Shown: positions 8,921-17,223, counted from the first letter of the stretch. The stretch: 30,201 nucleotides of DNA from an uncultured Collinsella sp. (GCA_902494035.1 CABURV010000021.1:1-30201), one strand, 5' to 3'. The notes: generated from the sequence alone by a model not told the origin. Numbers and translations: made by a program.

Positions 8921-9451
8921 ATGACGGAATCATTTGAGCAGATTGCTGCGCACAATGAAGAGCTCGCACGCGATATTGTTGAGCGTGCAAGCGTTCGTGG
9001 CGTGACGGTTTCGACGGCTGAATCTCTGACAGCGGGCATGGTCGCTTCGACGATTGCCGATATCCCGGGTGCCTCGGCGGTACTGCGCGGCGGTGCGGTG
9101 ACGTACTGCGACGAGATTAAGCATCGCGTGCTCGGCGTTGAGCAAGAGACGCTCGACCGCTATACCGCGGTGTCGTACCAGACGGCGCGCGAGATGGCTG
9201 CCGGTTCGCTTGAGCTGTACCAGAGCGATATTGCCGTGAGCGCGACGGGCTATGCCGGCCCCGGTGGAGGCACCGAGGACGATCCGGCTGGAACCTTTTA
9301 CATTGGCTGGGCGTATCGCACGGCCGATGGGGGAGTGCCGGTCGTGGACTCCATTCGTTGTCGCTATGAGGGCGATCGTTCGTGTGTTCGTGCCCATGCG
9401 GTCGCGGAGGCACTGGGTCGCATTGCCTGCATGCTCCATTCTATGGAATAG
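8921..9451 (+). CDS. CinA C-terminal domain protein (nicotinamide-nucleotide amidase, PncC-type)
   Basis: The 176-aa protein is the CinA C-terminal domain alone, without the N-terminal MoaB-like domain of long CinA proteins. PncC-type members deamidate nicotinamide mononucleotide to nicotinate mononucleotide in pyridine nucleotide salvage. The key block VSTAESLTAGMVAS, with Ser35, is present, as are the GAVTYCDEIKHRVLGV and SATGYAGPGGGTE blocks. It begins 12 bases after pgsA with only a weak GG-rich ribosome site. A strong terminator follows, and recA begins about 260 bases later, reproducing the cinA-recA neighbourhood seen in many bacteria. Confidence 0.9.
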   Translation: MTESFEQIAAHNEELARDIVERASVRGVTVSTAESLTAGMVASTIADIPGASAVLRGGAVTYCDEIKHRVLGVEQETLDRYTAVSYQTAREMAAGSLELYQSDIAVSATGYAGPGGGTEDDPAGTFYIGWAYRTADGGVPVVDSIRCRYEGDRSCVRAHAVAEALGRIACMLHSME

Positions 9452-9459
9452 ACGTGTTT

Positions 9460-9483
9460 TTAAGGGGCCTCCGGGCCCCTTAA
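9460..9483. terminator. Rho-independent terminator after the cinA-type gene
   Basis: TTAAGGGGCC (9460-9469) and GGCCCCTTAA (9474-9483) form a perfect 10-bp stem with a 4-base loop. The T-run is on the left side and the right side continues TTAATTG, so it may work in both directions. It ends the rnj-to-cinA run. Confidence 0.75.
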
Positions 9484-9580
9484 TTGTAGAGATAGGGACC
9501 TCTGGCGAATTTACTCTTTGTGCAGCTAGTTGACGTATTCTTCCACGTCTTACTTTGCTTGGTTCGCCTGCGGTCACGTT

Positions 9581-9618
9581 TTTGGTCGGTGTTTGGTCGG
9601 CGTTTGGTTGGGATTTGG
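9581..9618 (+). repeat. 11-bp tandem repeat upstream of the recA promoter
   Basis: Three copies of TTTGGTCGGYG-like units and a partial fourth (TTTGG at 9581, 9592, 9603 and 9614) repeat with an exact period of 11 bases, about one helix turn. The block ends 32 bases before the recA -35 box. It may bend DNA or hold a regulator; there is no direct evidence for either. Confidence 0.6.
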
Positions 9619-9650
9619 AAAGGTCGGCTGCATATGATTTATCTGAACGG

Positions 9651-9679
9651 TTGACCACGAACAGTCGTTCGTTTATTAT
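9651..9679 (+). promoter_or_regulatory. recA promoter with embedded LexA (SOS) box
   Basis: TTGACC (9651-9656) and TATTAT (9674-9679) are separated by exactly 17 bases, a near-consensus sigma-70-type promoter. The spacer holds a perfect 14-bp SOS box, CGAAC-AGTC-GTTCG, at 9658-9671. This is the LexA operator type of Actinobacteria and Bacillus, and the same motif recurs in front of lexA. LexA bound here would block RNA polymerase until DNA damage. Confidence 0.92.
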
Positions 9680-9709
9680 CGATGCAGATTGTTAAGAGGA
9701 GGGCTATTC

Positions 9710-10858
9710 ATGGCCAAGAATTCAGGTCCCGTACGTACCGTTCATGCTCGCACGACGGGTAAAGAGCGCGATGAGATGATTGCCACCACCAAGGCCGAGA
9801 TCGAGAAGAAATTCGGCCAGGGTTCCATCATGAGGTACGGCGACGGTGGTCCCGAGCTCGAGGTCGAGGCCATTCCCACGGGCGCCCTGGCCCTCGATGC
9901 CGCTCTGGGCATCGGCGGCGTGCCGCGCGGCCGTATCGTCGAGATTTACGGCCCCGAGTCCTCCGGCAAGACAACGCTTTCGCTCGAGATTTTGGCAGAG
10001 GCTCAGGCTATGGGCGGCGTCGTGGCATTTATTGATGCCGAGCACGCGCTCGATCCCACGTATGCCGCGCGTATCGGCGTGGACATCGATGAGGTCCTCA
10101 TTTCCCAGCCTGATACGGGCGAGCAGGCGCTCGAGATCGTCGACATGCTCGTGCGCTCTGGCGCTATCGACGCCATCGTCGTCGACTCCGTCGCCGCGCT
10201 GACCCCGCGTGCCGAGATCGAGGGCGAGATCGGCGATACTACGGTCGGCCTTCAAGCCCGTCTGATGAGCCAGGCGCTCCGCAAGCTCGCCGGCTCGCTC
10301 GCTAAATCTAAAACGACCTGCATCTTCATTAACCAGCTGCGCGAGAAGATCGGCGTCATGTTCGGCAACCCCGAGACTACGACGGGCGGCCGCGCGCTCA
10401 AGTTCTTCTCGTCGGTGCGCATCGATATTCGTCGCATCGACAGCATCAAGCTCAAGGACGAGGTCATCGGTAATCGCGTGCGTGCCAAGGTCGTTAAGAA
10501 CAAGGTGGCGGCACCGTTTCGCTCGGCCGAGTTCGACATCATGTACGGCACGGGCATCTCTAAGGAGGGCTCGATTCTGGACATGGCCGTCGAGTGCGGT
10601 ATCTGCAAAAAGATGGGCTCTTGGTTTGCTTACGGTGAGGACAAGCTTGGTAATGGTCGCGAGGCCGCTAAGGCCTTCCTGCGCGAACACCCCGATTGTG
10701 CCGACGAGATCGAGCATAAGGTTCGTCTCGCTTGCGGACTTGAATTCGATGACGATGCTCCGTCCGAGGTCGAGCTGACCGATCAGCCTAAAACTGAGGT
10801 GTTCGATGAGCTTTACGCCATCGATGGCTCCGCGATGCTCGATGATGACGACGAGTAG
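9710..10858 (+). CDS. recA: Recombinase RecA
   Basis: RecA forms filaments on single-stranded DNA, drives strand exchange and triggers LexA self-cleavage. The 382-aa product has Walker A GPESSGKTT (81-89), the DAEHALDPTYA block, the INQLREKIGVMFGNPETTTGG DNA-binding region and a very acidic C-terminal tail, all typical. I place the start at the ATG at 9710, preceded by a strong GAGGAGGG site at 9696-9703; an in-frame TTG at 9689 lies close to the predicted transcription start and is unlikely to be used. Expression is expected to be SOS-induced through the LexA box in its promoter. recX follows 11 bases downstream. Confidence 0.98.
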   Translation: MAKNSGPVRTVHARTTGKERDEMIATTKAEIEKKFGQGSIMRYGDGGPELEVEAIPTGALALDAALGIGGVPRGRIVEIYGPESSGKTTLSLEILAEAQAMGGVVAFIDAEHALDPTYAARIGVDIDEVLISQPDTGEQALEIVDMLVRSGAIDAIVVDSVAALTPRAEIEGEIGDTTVGLQARLMSQALRKLAGSLAKSKTTCIFINQLREKIGVMFGNPETTTGGRALKFFSSVRIDIRRIDSIKLKDEVIGNRVRAKVVKNKVAAPFRSAEFDIMYGTGISKEGSILDMAVECGICKKMGSWFAYGEDKLGNGREAAKAFLREHPDCADEIEHKVRLACGLEFDDDAPSEVELTDQPKTEVFDELYAIDGSAMLDDDDE

Positions 10859-10869
10859 CGGATGCCCTC

Positions 10870-11562
10870 ATGTCGTATATGGTGACCGAAGCCACGGTCG
10901 TCTTTCCCGATAAGAAGGCGGCTTCCTCGTTCTCGAGTGGGTATGCATCAAAAAAGCCGTGTGCACATATCGACTGTGAGCTCGAGGGCGGTTTTGAACG
11001 ATCCATCTGGATTCCTGTTCGTGTTGCGCGCCTGTTCCTTAAAAATCGACCCGATCTTCCCTGCGATTGGGATGAGTTTCGCGAGGCGGTGCAGCTCATT
11101 GAGCGTAAATGCGCGCTTACCATGGTGACTGAGATGCTGTCGCGCCGCGACCATGCCACGGGTGAGGTCCGTGACAAGCTGGTTCGCTATGGATTTCGTG
11201 CGGCCGCGATTGAATTCGCCGTCGAGCGTGCCACTGAGTATCGCTTTTTAGATGAGAGGCGCTTTTGTTCGTACTTTATCGAGGAGCGCAAACGACGCGG
11301 CTGGGGACAGCGCAAGATTGAGACTGAGCTCAAGCGCCGCCATGTCGTACTCGATGATATCCCCGGCTATCCCGAGGAGTATTTTGCCGTGGAGGACGAC
11401 TTGGCTCGCGCATCGGCTTTACTCGCGAAGCGTCGTGTTCCCGAGACACGTGGATTCGAAAAGCTCGTCCGGTTTTTGATGGGCAAGGGCTTTTCGTACC
11501 ACATCGCCGCCGATGCCGTTAAGGCGCGTCTCGATGCCGAACGTGAAGAATGTGCAGTTTAG
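10870..11562 (+). CDS. recX: Regulatory protein RecX
   Basis: RecX binds RecA filaments and usually limits RecA activity. The 230-aa product has the characteristic three-helix repeats, including MLSRRDHATGEVRDKL and a second block with RRFCSYFIEERKRRGWGQ, and the C-terminal GFSYHIAADAVKARLD. The N-terminal roughly 75 residues are an extra, less conserved extension. It follows recA by 11 bases, so it should share the SOS promoter; no strong ribosome site precedes the ATG, which suggests lower translation than recA. Confidence 0.9.
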   Translation: MSYMVTEATVVFPDKKAASSFSSGYASKKPCAHIDCELEGGFERSIWIPVRVARLFLKNRPDLPCDWDEFREAVQLIERKCALTMVTEMLSRRDHATGEVRDKLVRYGFRAAAIEFAVERATEYRFLDERRFCSYFIEERKRRGWGQRKIETELKRRHVVLDDIPGYPEEYFAVEDDLARASALLAKRRVPETRGFEKLVRFLMGKGFSYHIAADAVKARLDAEREECAV

Positions 11563-11635
11563 ACACATTCTAGACACATGCGTTTTGCGTACCTGCCGTT
11601 CACCGCGTTTTAGCCGCCGAGCTGGGTCCATTTAT

Positions 11636-11664
11636 TTGACAGTTGTTGCGGTTCAACGTACGAT
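11636..11664 (+). promoter_or_regulatory. rny promoter
   Basis: TTGACA (11636-11641) and TACGAT (11659-11664) are spaced by 17 bases, a strong sigma-70-type promoter. The transcript would have a leader of about 160 bases before rny. The segment 11639-11661 is nearly the same as 14497-14520 in front of spoVS, so a shared regulator is possible. Confidence 0.75.
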
Positions 11665-11769
11665 AAACACTGTCATTTGCTTTGTGATATGCGCTCATCT
11701 TTGATGAGTTTGTTTATATGTTTATCTGTATCCGACCCGCATAAGCTGCGCCCATATTACTCAAATGTC

Positions 11770-11795
11770 GCGAGCCGTTCGTAAGGACGGTTCGC
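11770..11795 (+). other. Hairpin followed by a T-rich run in the rny leader
   Basis: GCGAGCCGT (11770-11778) pairs with ACGGTTCGC (11787-11795), with one G-T pair and an 8-base loop, and is followed by TTTGTTGTGT. It could be the recX terminator or, because it lies downstream of the rny promoter, an attenuator-like element in the rny leader. The choice cannot be made from sequence. Confidence 0.5.
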
Positions 11796-11830
11796 TTTGT
11801 TGTGTAACGAATCCATAAAAAGGAGTGAGC

Positions 11831-13381
11831 ATGCCTATCATCGCAGCGCTCGTTGGCATCCTTGTGGGTGCCATCGCCGCCATTGCCTACATGCGCACCG
11901 CCAAGCAGGGTAGTCTTCATGAGGCCGACGAAAAGATCCAGTCGGCACATGCACAGGCTGAGTCCCTAATCGGCGATGCAAAGCGCCAGGCCGAGACCCT
12001 CAAAAAAGAGGCTCTGCTCGAGGCTAAAGAGGAGATCATCAAGAACAAGCAGGCTGCCGAGGCTGAGGACAAGCAGCGTAAGAACGAGATTCGTTCGCTC
12101 GAGAACCGTGTGATGCAGCGCGAGGAGTCCCTCGATCGCCGCAACGATGCCCTCGACAAGCGTGAGCACCAGCTGTCCAGCCAGGCTGGCCAGGTCGAGA
12201 AGCGCTCCCGCGAGCTTGAGGAGCTCTGCGCTAAGCAGACCTCGGAGCTCGAGCGTATCGCCGACCTGACTCGTGAGGACGCTCACAAGGAGCTCCTCGA
12301 CAAGGTTCGTGGCGAGGTTACCCACGAGGCCGCTACGATCATTCGCGAGTCCGAGCAGCAGGTTCGCGCCGAGTGCCACAAGACCGCTCAGGAGATCTTG
12401 TCCCTGGCGATTCAACGCTGTGCCGCCGACCACACCGCCGAGCTTACCGTTACCTCCGTGCACATTCCTTCCGATGACCTCAAGGGTCGCATCATCGGCC
12501 GCGAGGGTCGCAACATCCGTACCTTCGAGCAGGTTTCCGGCGTCAACCTGGTGATCGATGATACGCCCGAGACCGTCGTGCTTTCGAGCTTCGATCCGGT
12601 CCGTCGCGAGACCGCCCGCGTCGCCCTCGAGAACCTTATTGCTGACGGCCGCATTCACCCTGCCCGCATCGAGGAGATGTATCACAAGGCCGCCGACTTG
12701 GTTCAGCAACGCGTGCGCGAGGCTGGCGAACAGGCTGCCTTCGATACCGGTATCCACGATCTGCACCCCGAGATCGTTAAGACCCTGGGTGCTCTGCGCT
12801 ACCGCACCTCGTTTGGTCAGAACGTGCTTCAGCATTCCCTTGAGGTTTCCGACCTGTGCGGCGTAATGGCTTCCGAGCTTGGCCTTGACGTTATGACCGC
12901 TAAGCGTGCCGGCCTGTTGCACGATCTTGGCAAGGCTATCGATCATGACGTCGAGGGCCCGCATGCCGTTATCGGCGCCGAGCTCGCCCGTCGCTATGGC
13001 GAGAAGCCCGTTATCGTTCACGCTATCGAGGCTCACCACGCCGATGTCGACCCCAACACGGTGCTCGATGTCCTGGTACAGGCCGCCGATGCTGTCTCTG
13101 CCTCTCGCCCCGGTGCCCGTCGCGAGTCTGCCGAGAACTACATCAAGCGTCTTGAGAAGCTTGAGGAGATCGCCAACGCCCATGACGGCGTCGAGCGTAC
13201 CTATGCCATGCAGGCCGGTCGCGAGGTTCACGTCATGGTTCAGCCGGACAAGATCTCCGATGCCCAGTCCACGGTTCTGGCTCACGATATCGCCCATCAG
13301 ATCGAGGAAGAGATGGAGTATCCCGGTCAGGTGCGCGTCGTCGTGATTCGCGAGAGCCGCGCTGTCGATATTGCTAAATAA
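11831..13381 (+). CDS. rny: Ribonuclease Y
   Basis: RNase Y is a membrane-bound endonuclease that starts mRNA decay. The 516-aa product has an N-terminal membrane helix (about 3-20), a long charged coiled coil (about 25-190), a KH RNA-binding domain with the GRIIGREGRNIR motif, and an HD phosphohydrolase domain with metal-binding His364-Asp365 in the LLHDLGKA segment. I start at the ATG at 11831, 5 bases after GGAG at 11822-11825; a GTG 6 bases upstream lies inside the ribosome site. It appears to head an operon with the GHKL ATPase, whose ATG begins one base after the stop codon. Confidence 0.97.
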   Translation: MPIIAALVGILVGAIAAIAYMRTAKQGSLHEADEKIQSAHAQAESLIGDAKRQAETLKKEALLEAKEEIIKNKQAAEAEDKQRKNEIRSLENRVMQREESLDRRNDALDKREHQLSSQAGQVEKRSRELEELCAKQTSELERIADLTREDAHKELLDKVRGEVTHEAATIIRESEQQVRAECHKTAQEILSLAIQRCAADHTAELTVTSVHIPSDDLKGRIIGREGRNIRTFEQVSGVNLVIDDTPETVVLSSFDPVRRETARVALENLIADGRIHPARIEEMYHKAADLVQQRVREAGEQAAFDTGIHDLHPEIVKTLGALRYRTSFGQNVLQHSLEVSDLCGVMASELGLDVMTAKRAGLLHDLGKAIDHDVEGPHAVIGAELARRYGEKPVIVHAIEAHHADVDPNTVLDVLVQAADAVSASRPGARRESAENYIKRLEKLEEIANAHDGVERTYAMQAGREVHVMVQPDKISDAQSTVLAHDIAHQIEEEMEYPGQVRVVVIRESRAVDIAK

Positions 13382-13382
13382 C

Positions 13383-14468
13383 ATGAGCGACGCGAACGAG
13401 CTCATCTCATTTATCGCGTCGATGTCGGGGGAGGGCAACCTTCGCGTCGAGGAGAACCTTGGCGAGGGGTATGTCCGCCTCCGCGTTTCGGAGGCCGAGC
13501 GGCGCCAAGCAAAGCACGACATTCAGCATGTCGAGGATATCGTCATCGAAATGCTCCGTAATGCTCGCGATGCTGGCGCCGACAAGGTCTATCTCGCCAC
13601 GACCAAGGAAGATGGCGTCCGCACGCTTGTCTTTCTGGATAACGGTTCGGGCGTTCCGCAGGATATGCAAGAGCGAATCTTCGATGCCCGCGTTACCTCC
13701 AAGCTCGAGAGCATGAAGATGGACCGTTGGGGCGTTCACGGTCGTGGCATGGCATTGTTTTCGATCAAGCAGAACACCGACGAGGCCCGCGTGGTCACGT
13801 CCGGTGTCGATCTTGGTTCAGCCTTTAAGGTGAGCGTTGCGGCCGACCGCCTCAGCGAGCGTGCCGATCAGTCCAGCTGGCCCCAGGCCGTCAAGGATGA
13901 GGACGGGCGTTATGTCTGTGCTCGCGGTCCGCATAATATTATTCGCGCTGCTTGTGAGTTTGCGCTCGAGGAGTTGCGTGGTTGTGATGTTTATCTTGGT
14001 TCTCCGTCTGAGATTGCCGCGACCCTTTATGCTCAGGCGTCAAGTCGGCTCGATACGTCCCGTCTCCTGTTCATTGACGACGAGAGCGAGCTTCCGGTTG
14101 TCGATCGTTTAGGCCTTGCCTCCGATGCCGAGGACTTTATCCGTATCTGCTCGGGTTTGGGTCTTGAGATGTCCGAGCGCACGGCATATCGTATTTTGGC
14201 AGGGCAGATTAAGCCCGTTCGCGGTGTGACCGCGCGTCTGCTGCGCGAGCGTGATTCGTCTTCGCATGCGCCGGCTCCCGTCGATCTTGCAAAGGATCGT
14301 CGCGGGCTTCGTATTGCCAAGGATGACATGGCACAGTTTTCGCGTGCTGTGGAGCGCGACTTTAATGACCTTGCCGCCCGGTACTATCTCAACCTTTGCG
14401 GCGACCCAAAGATTCGCGTTTCGCGTGATCGAATCACCGTGACATTCGATCTTGCCAAAGAGGAATAG
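13383..14468 (+). CDS. GHKL-type ATP-binding protein of unknown role
   Basis: This 361-aa protein has a GHKL (Hsp90/MutL/histidine kinase) ATP-binding fold: N box EMLRNARDAGAD with Asn60, G1 box DNGSGVP (86-92) and glycine-rich lid GVHGRGMALFSI (117-128). The C-terminal half (about 150-361) matches no family that I recognise, and there is no obvious His-phosphotransfer motif, membrane helix or MutL dimer domain. It starts at ATG 13383, one base after the rny stop, without a clear ribosome site, so it is likely translated by coupling to rny. The position suggests a role with RNA turnover or a stress switch, but that is only inference. Its start was chosen over an in-frame TTG at 13371 inside rny. 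Confidence 0.85.
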   Translation: MSDANELISFIASMSGEGNLRVEENLGEGYVRLRVSEAERRQAKHDIQHVEDIVIEMLRNARDAGADKVYLATTKEDGVRTLVFLDNGSGVPQDMQERIFDARVTSKLESMKMDRWGVHGRGMALFSIKQNTDEARVVTSGVDLGSAFKVSVAADRLSERADQSSWPQAVKDEDGRYVCARGPHNIIRAACEFALEELRGCDVYLGSPSEIAATLYAQASSRLDTSRLLFIDDESELPVVDRLGLASDAEDFIRICSGLGLEMSERTAYRILAGQIKPVRGVTARLLRERDSSSHAPAPVDLAKDRRGLRIAKDDMAQFSRAVERDFNDLAARYYLNLCGDPKIRVSRDRITVTFDLAKEE

Positions 14469-14475
14469 TGCCTTT

Positions 14476-14523
14476 ACCGAGTCCACTCGGTACGATACAG
14501 TTGTTGCAGTTAAAACGTACTTT
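14476..14523 (+). promoter_or_regulatory. spoVS upstream region: hairpin and motif shared with the rny promoter
   Basis: ACCGAGT (14476-14482) and ACTCGGT (14485-14491) make a perfect small hairpin after the GHKL gene. The segment 14497-14520 begins ACAGTTGTTGC, as in the rny promoter, and both then continue through GTT, AA and CGTAC. By alignment TACTTT (14518-14523) is the likely -10 box, while the -35 position (GATACA) is poor. A separately regulated spoVS promoter is inferred. Confidence 0.5.
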
Positions 14524-14542
14524 TAAACGCAGGAGTTTCTTC

Positions 14543-14860
14543 ATGGATTGCCTGAAGGTATCAAGCAAATCATCGCCCGCGTCCGTTGCCGGCGCCATCG
14601 CCGGCATGGTCAAGGATGGTGTGCCCGTCAACATTCAGTGTGTCGGCGCCGGTGCGGTCAACCAGGCCATAAAGGCCGTGGCTATTGCGCGCGGTTTTTT
14701 GATTCCAACTGGATTTGATATTTCCTGCGCGCCCGTGTTCTCCGACATCCTTATTAACGGGGAGTCGCGCACGGCCATCCGTCTTTCTATTTACGTTCAC
14801 CAGATCAATCGAGCTGCTATGGATAACGTCGTCATGGATGATGTTAAGCCTGTGGCATAG
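14543..14860 (+). CDS. spoVS: Stage V sporulation protein S (SpoVS) homologue
   Basis: The 105-aa protein is a full-length SpoVS (Alba-like fold) member, with KVSSKSSPASVAGAIAG at the start, the central GAGAVNQAIKAVAIARG block and the C-terminal TAIRLSIYVH. In Bacillus it acts in sporulation and septation; homologues are also common in non-spore-forming bacteria, where they are presumed to bind nucleic acid. I chose ATG 14543, 8 bases after AGGAG at 14531; the reading frame stays open upstream, but those codons cover the promoter-like region. No sporulation genes lie nearby. miaB follows 54 bases downstream. Confidence 0.93.
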   Translation: MDCLKVSSKSSPASVAGAIAGMVKDGVPVNIQCVGAGAVNQAIKAVAIARGFLIPTGFDISCAPVFSDILINGESRTAIRLSIYVHQINRAAMDNVVMDDVKPVA

Positions 14861-14914
14861 CTTCTGCTTGCCTCGATTCGCCCCTCCCTCTCTCCATCGT
14901 TAGGACTTATGCAC

Positions 14915-16285
14915 ATGGACCAGCGTTCCGTACGCGATATTCTTGCCGGTAAAACCTACTTTATCCGCACCTTTGGCTGCCAGATGAATCAGCACGATTC
15001 CGAGCGCGTGAGCGGTCTGCTCGATTCGCATGGCTGCCTCATGGCGCTCGATCCCGCGCATGCCGATATCGTTGTCTTCATGACATGCTGCGTGCGCGAG
15101 GCCGCCGATACTCGCCTGTACGGTCAGTGCAATTCCTGCAAAAGCCTGCCGCCTTCGCCTTCGGGCAAGCGTGTGGTTGCCGTGGGCGGCTGCATTGCGC
15201 AGCGTGATGGCGAGGGCCTGCTCACCAACGTCGATAACGTCAATGTCATCTTTGGCACGCATTCTATCGCACATGTGGCCGAGCTCATTGCCGAGGCGTT
15301 CCTTGACGGCAAGCGTCATATCCGCACCAATGAACATGAGGATACGGATGCCATGAGCATGCCGTGGCATCGCGAGACCCAGTATCACGCCTGGGTGCCC
15401 ATCATGACGGGCTGCAATAATTTCTGCACCTATTGCATCGTGCCGTACGTGCGCGGTCGCGAAAAGAGCCGCCCCTTCGAGGAGATTGTCGACGAGGTGA
15501 CCGGTTTGGTGCGCCAGGGCGTGCGTGAGATTACGCTGCTGGGCCAAAACGTTAACTCATATGGTCGCGATCTGTTTGGCAAGCCGCGTTTTGCCGATCT
15601 GCTGCGTGCCGTGGGCGATACGGGTGTGGAGCGCATCTTCTTTACGTCTTCGCATCCCAAGGATCTGCTGCCCGAGACCATCGACGCCATGGCCGAGACG
15701 CCTGCCGTTATGCCGCAGCTGCACTTGGCCGTCCAGTCAGGTTCGACGCGGATCCTCAAAGAGATGAATCGCCGTTATACACGCGAGGACTATTTGGGCC
15801 TGGTCGATCGCATTCGCAACCGTATGTCCGATATCGCGCTCTCGACCGACATTATCGTTGGCTTCCCAGGCGAGACCGAAGAAGACTTTGAGCAGACGCT
15901 CTCGCTTGCCGAGACGGTCCGCTATGCCCAGGCCTATACCTTCATCTATTCCAAGCGCGCCGGTACCCCGGCCGCAGAGATTGACGATCCTACGCCGCAT
16001 GAGGTTATTCTCGAGCGTTTCAACCGCCTGGTTAAGGTTATCGAGACCACGGCACACGAGTATAACCAGGGTGAGCTTCATACTGTGGTGCCGGCGCTCA
16101 TTGAGGGAACGAGTAAAAAGAACGACGCGGTCCTGCTGGGCAAGAGTCCCAAGAATCAGACCGTGCATGCGCCTATCCCCGAGGGCTACAGCATCGATCA
16201 GTTTGTTGGCAAGATCGTTGATGTTGACGTTGACGTTGCCAAGACCTGGTATTTGTCCGGCTCCGTTGTGGGCGAGCCGCGCTAA
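14915..16285 (+). CDS. miaB: tRNA-2-methylthio-N6-isopentenyladenosine synthase MiaB
   Basis: MiaB is a radical-SAM enzyme that adds a methylthio group to isopentenyladenosine-37 of tRNAs reading codons that begin with U. The product (456 aa) has the N-terminal cluster cysteines in TFGCQMNQHDSE, MTCCVRE and VGGCIAQRDGE (Cys22, 58, 93) and the radical-SAM motif GCNNFCTYC (Cys167, 171, 174), then GREKSR and a C-terminal TRAM domain. ATG 14915 is 9 bases after AGGA (14902-14905); ATG 14909 is also in frame but only 3 bases away, so two extra residues are possible. miaA, which makes its substrate, overlaps the stop by one base. Confidence 0.95.
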   Translation: MDQRSVRDILAGKTYFIRTFGCQMNQHDSERVSGLLDSHGCLMALDPAHADIVVFMTCCVREAADTRLYGQCNSCKSLPPSPSGKRVVAVGGCIAQRDGEGLLTNVDNVNVIFGTHSIAHVAELIAEAFLDGKRHIRTNEHEDTDAMSMPWHRETQYHAWVPIMTGCNNFCTYCIVPYVRGREKSRPFEEIVDEVTGLVRQGVREITLLGQNVNSYGRDLFGKPRFADLLRAVGDTGVERIFFTSSHPKDLLPETIDAMAETPAVMPQLHLAVQSGSTRILKEMNRRYTREDYLGLVDRIRNRMSDIALSTDIIVGFPGETEEDFEQTLSLAETVRYAQAYTFIYSKRAGTPAAEIDDPTPHEVILERFNRLVKVIETTAHEYNQGELHTVVPALIEGTSKKNDAVLLGKSPKNQTVHAPIPEGYSIDQFVGKIVDVDVDVAKTWYLSGSVVGEPR

Positions 16286-17223
16286 TGGTTTCTCCCGGGG
16301 CAGGTCTTTCCGCCGTTGCGATCGTCGGTCCGACGGCGGTTGGTAAGAGTGATGTTGCCGACCGTTTGGCCGCTCGTCTTTCGTCCGAAGTGCTGTCGTG
16401 CGATGCGATGCAAATCTATCGCGGCATGGACATCGGCACCGCAAAGATGGCGCCCAATGAGTGTACGGCGCCGCTGCGTCTCGTCGACATTGTAGAGCCG
16501 GGTGTGGCATATTCTGCTGCGCTTTATCAGGCTGACGCTCGCGCGCATGTTGAACGTCTCCTTGGTTCGGGTTGCCTGCCGGTTTTTTGCGGAGGTACGG
16601 GGCTGTATCTTAAGGCTGCCCTTGATGAGATGGATTTTCCCTCGGGCGAGCTTGAGGACGATCGTCGCGTGGGGTATCAGGAACTTGCCGAGCGCATAGG
16701 CGAGGAAGCGCTGCACGCGCTGCTTGCCGAGCGTGACCCCGAGTCCGCTGCGGTCATCCACCCCCATAATGTTCGTCGCGTGATTCGCGCGCTCGAAATG
16801 CACGATGATGGAGTGTCCTACGCGCAGCAAAAGTCTCAGTTTAGTGTTCCGCGCGAGCATTATCATGCTCTGTGGTTTGGTCTGACGCGCAATCGCGAGG
16901 TGCTCTACGAGCGCATTAACCTGCGCGTCGATCTTATGTTTGAGCAGGGCCTTGTCGATGAGGTCCGCGGTCTTATGGACCAGGGACTGGGAGATGCCCT
17001 GACGTCGATGCAGGCAATTGGCTATAAAGAGATCATTGATGCTTTCAATGGCGTGTTTTCTATGGATGAAGCTCGCGAACTCATCAAGATGCGTTCGCGT
17101 CGCTATGCCAAACGTCAGCTTTCGTGGTTTAAACGCGATGACCGCATCGTGTGGTTCGATATGGATGAATGTACGATCGATGAGGTCGTTGAGGAAATCC
17201 TGCATCGTATTGAGGCTGCCTAA
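16285..17223 (+). CDS. miaA: tRNA dimethylallyltransferase MiaA
   Basis: MiaA transfers a dimethylallyl group to N6 of adenosine-37, the step before MiaB. The 312-aa protein has the P-loop GPTAVGKS (15-22), the SCDAMQIYRGMDIGTAK substrate block, and the conserved FCGGTGLYLKA and SMQAIGYKEI segments. It overlaps miaB and hflX by one base at each end (TAATG junctions), which means tight translational coupling in a miaB-miaA-hflX operon. The miaA-hflX linkage is common in bacteria. Confidence 0.97.
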   Translation: MVSPGAGLSAVAIVGPTAVGKSDVADRLAARLSSEVLSCDAMQIYRGMDIGTAKMAPNECTAPLRLVDIVEPGVAYSAALYQADARAHVERLLGSGCLPVFCGGTGLYLKAALDEMDFPSGELEDDRRVGYQELAERIGEEALHALLAERDPESAAVIHPHNVRRVIRALEMHDDGVSYAQQKSQFSVPREHYHALWFGLTRNREVLYERINLRVDLMFEQGLVDEVRGLMDQGLGDALTSMQAIGYKEIIDAFNGVFSMDEARELIKMRSRRYAKRQLSWFKRDDRIVWFDMDECTIDEVVEEILHRIEAA

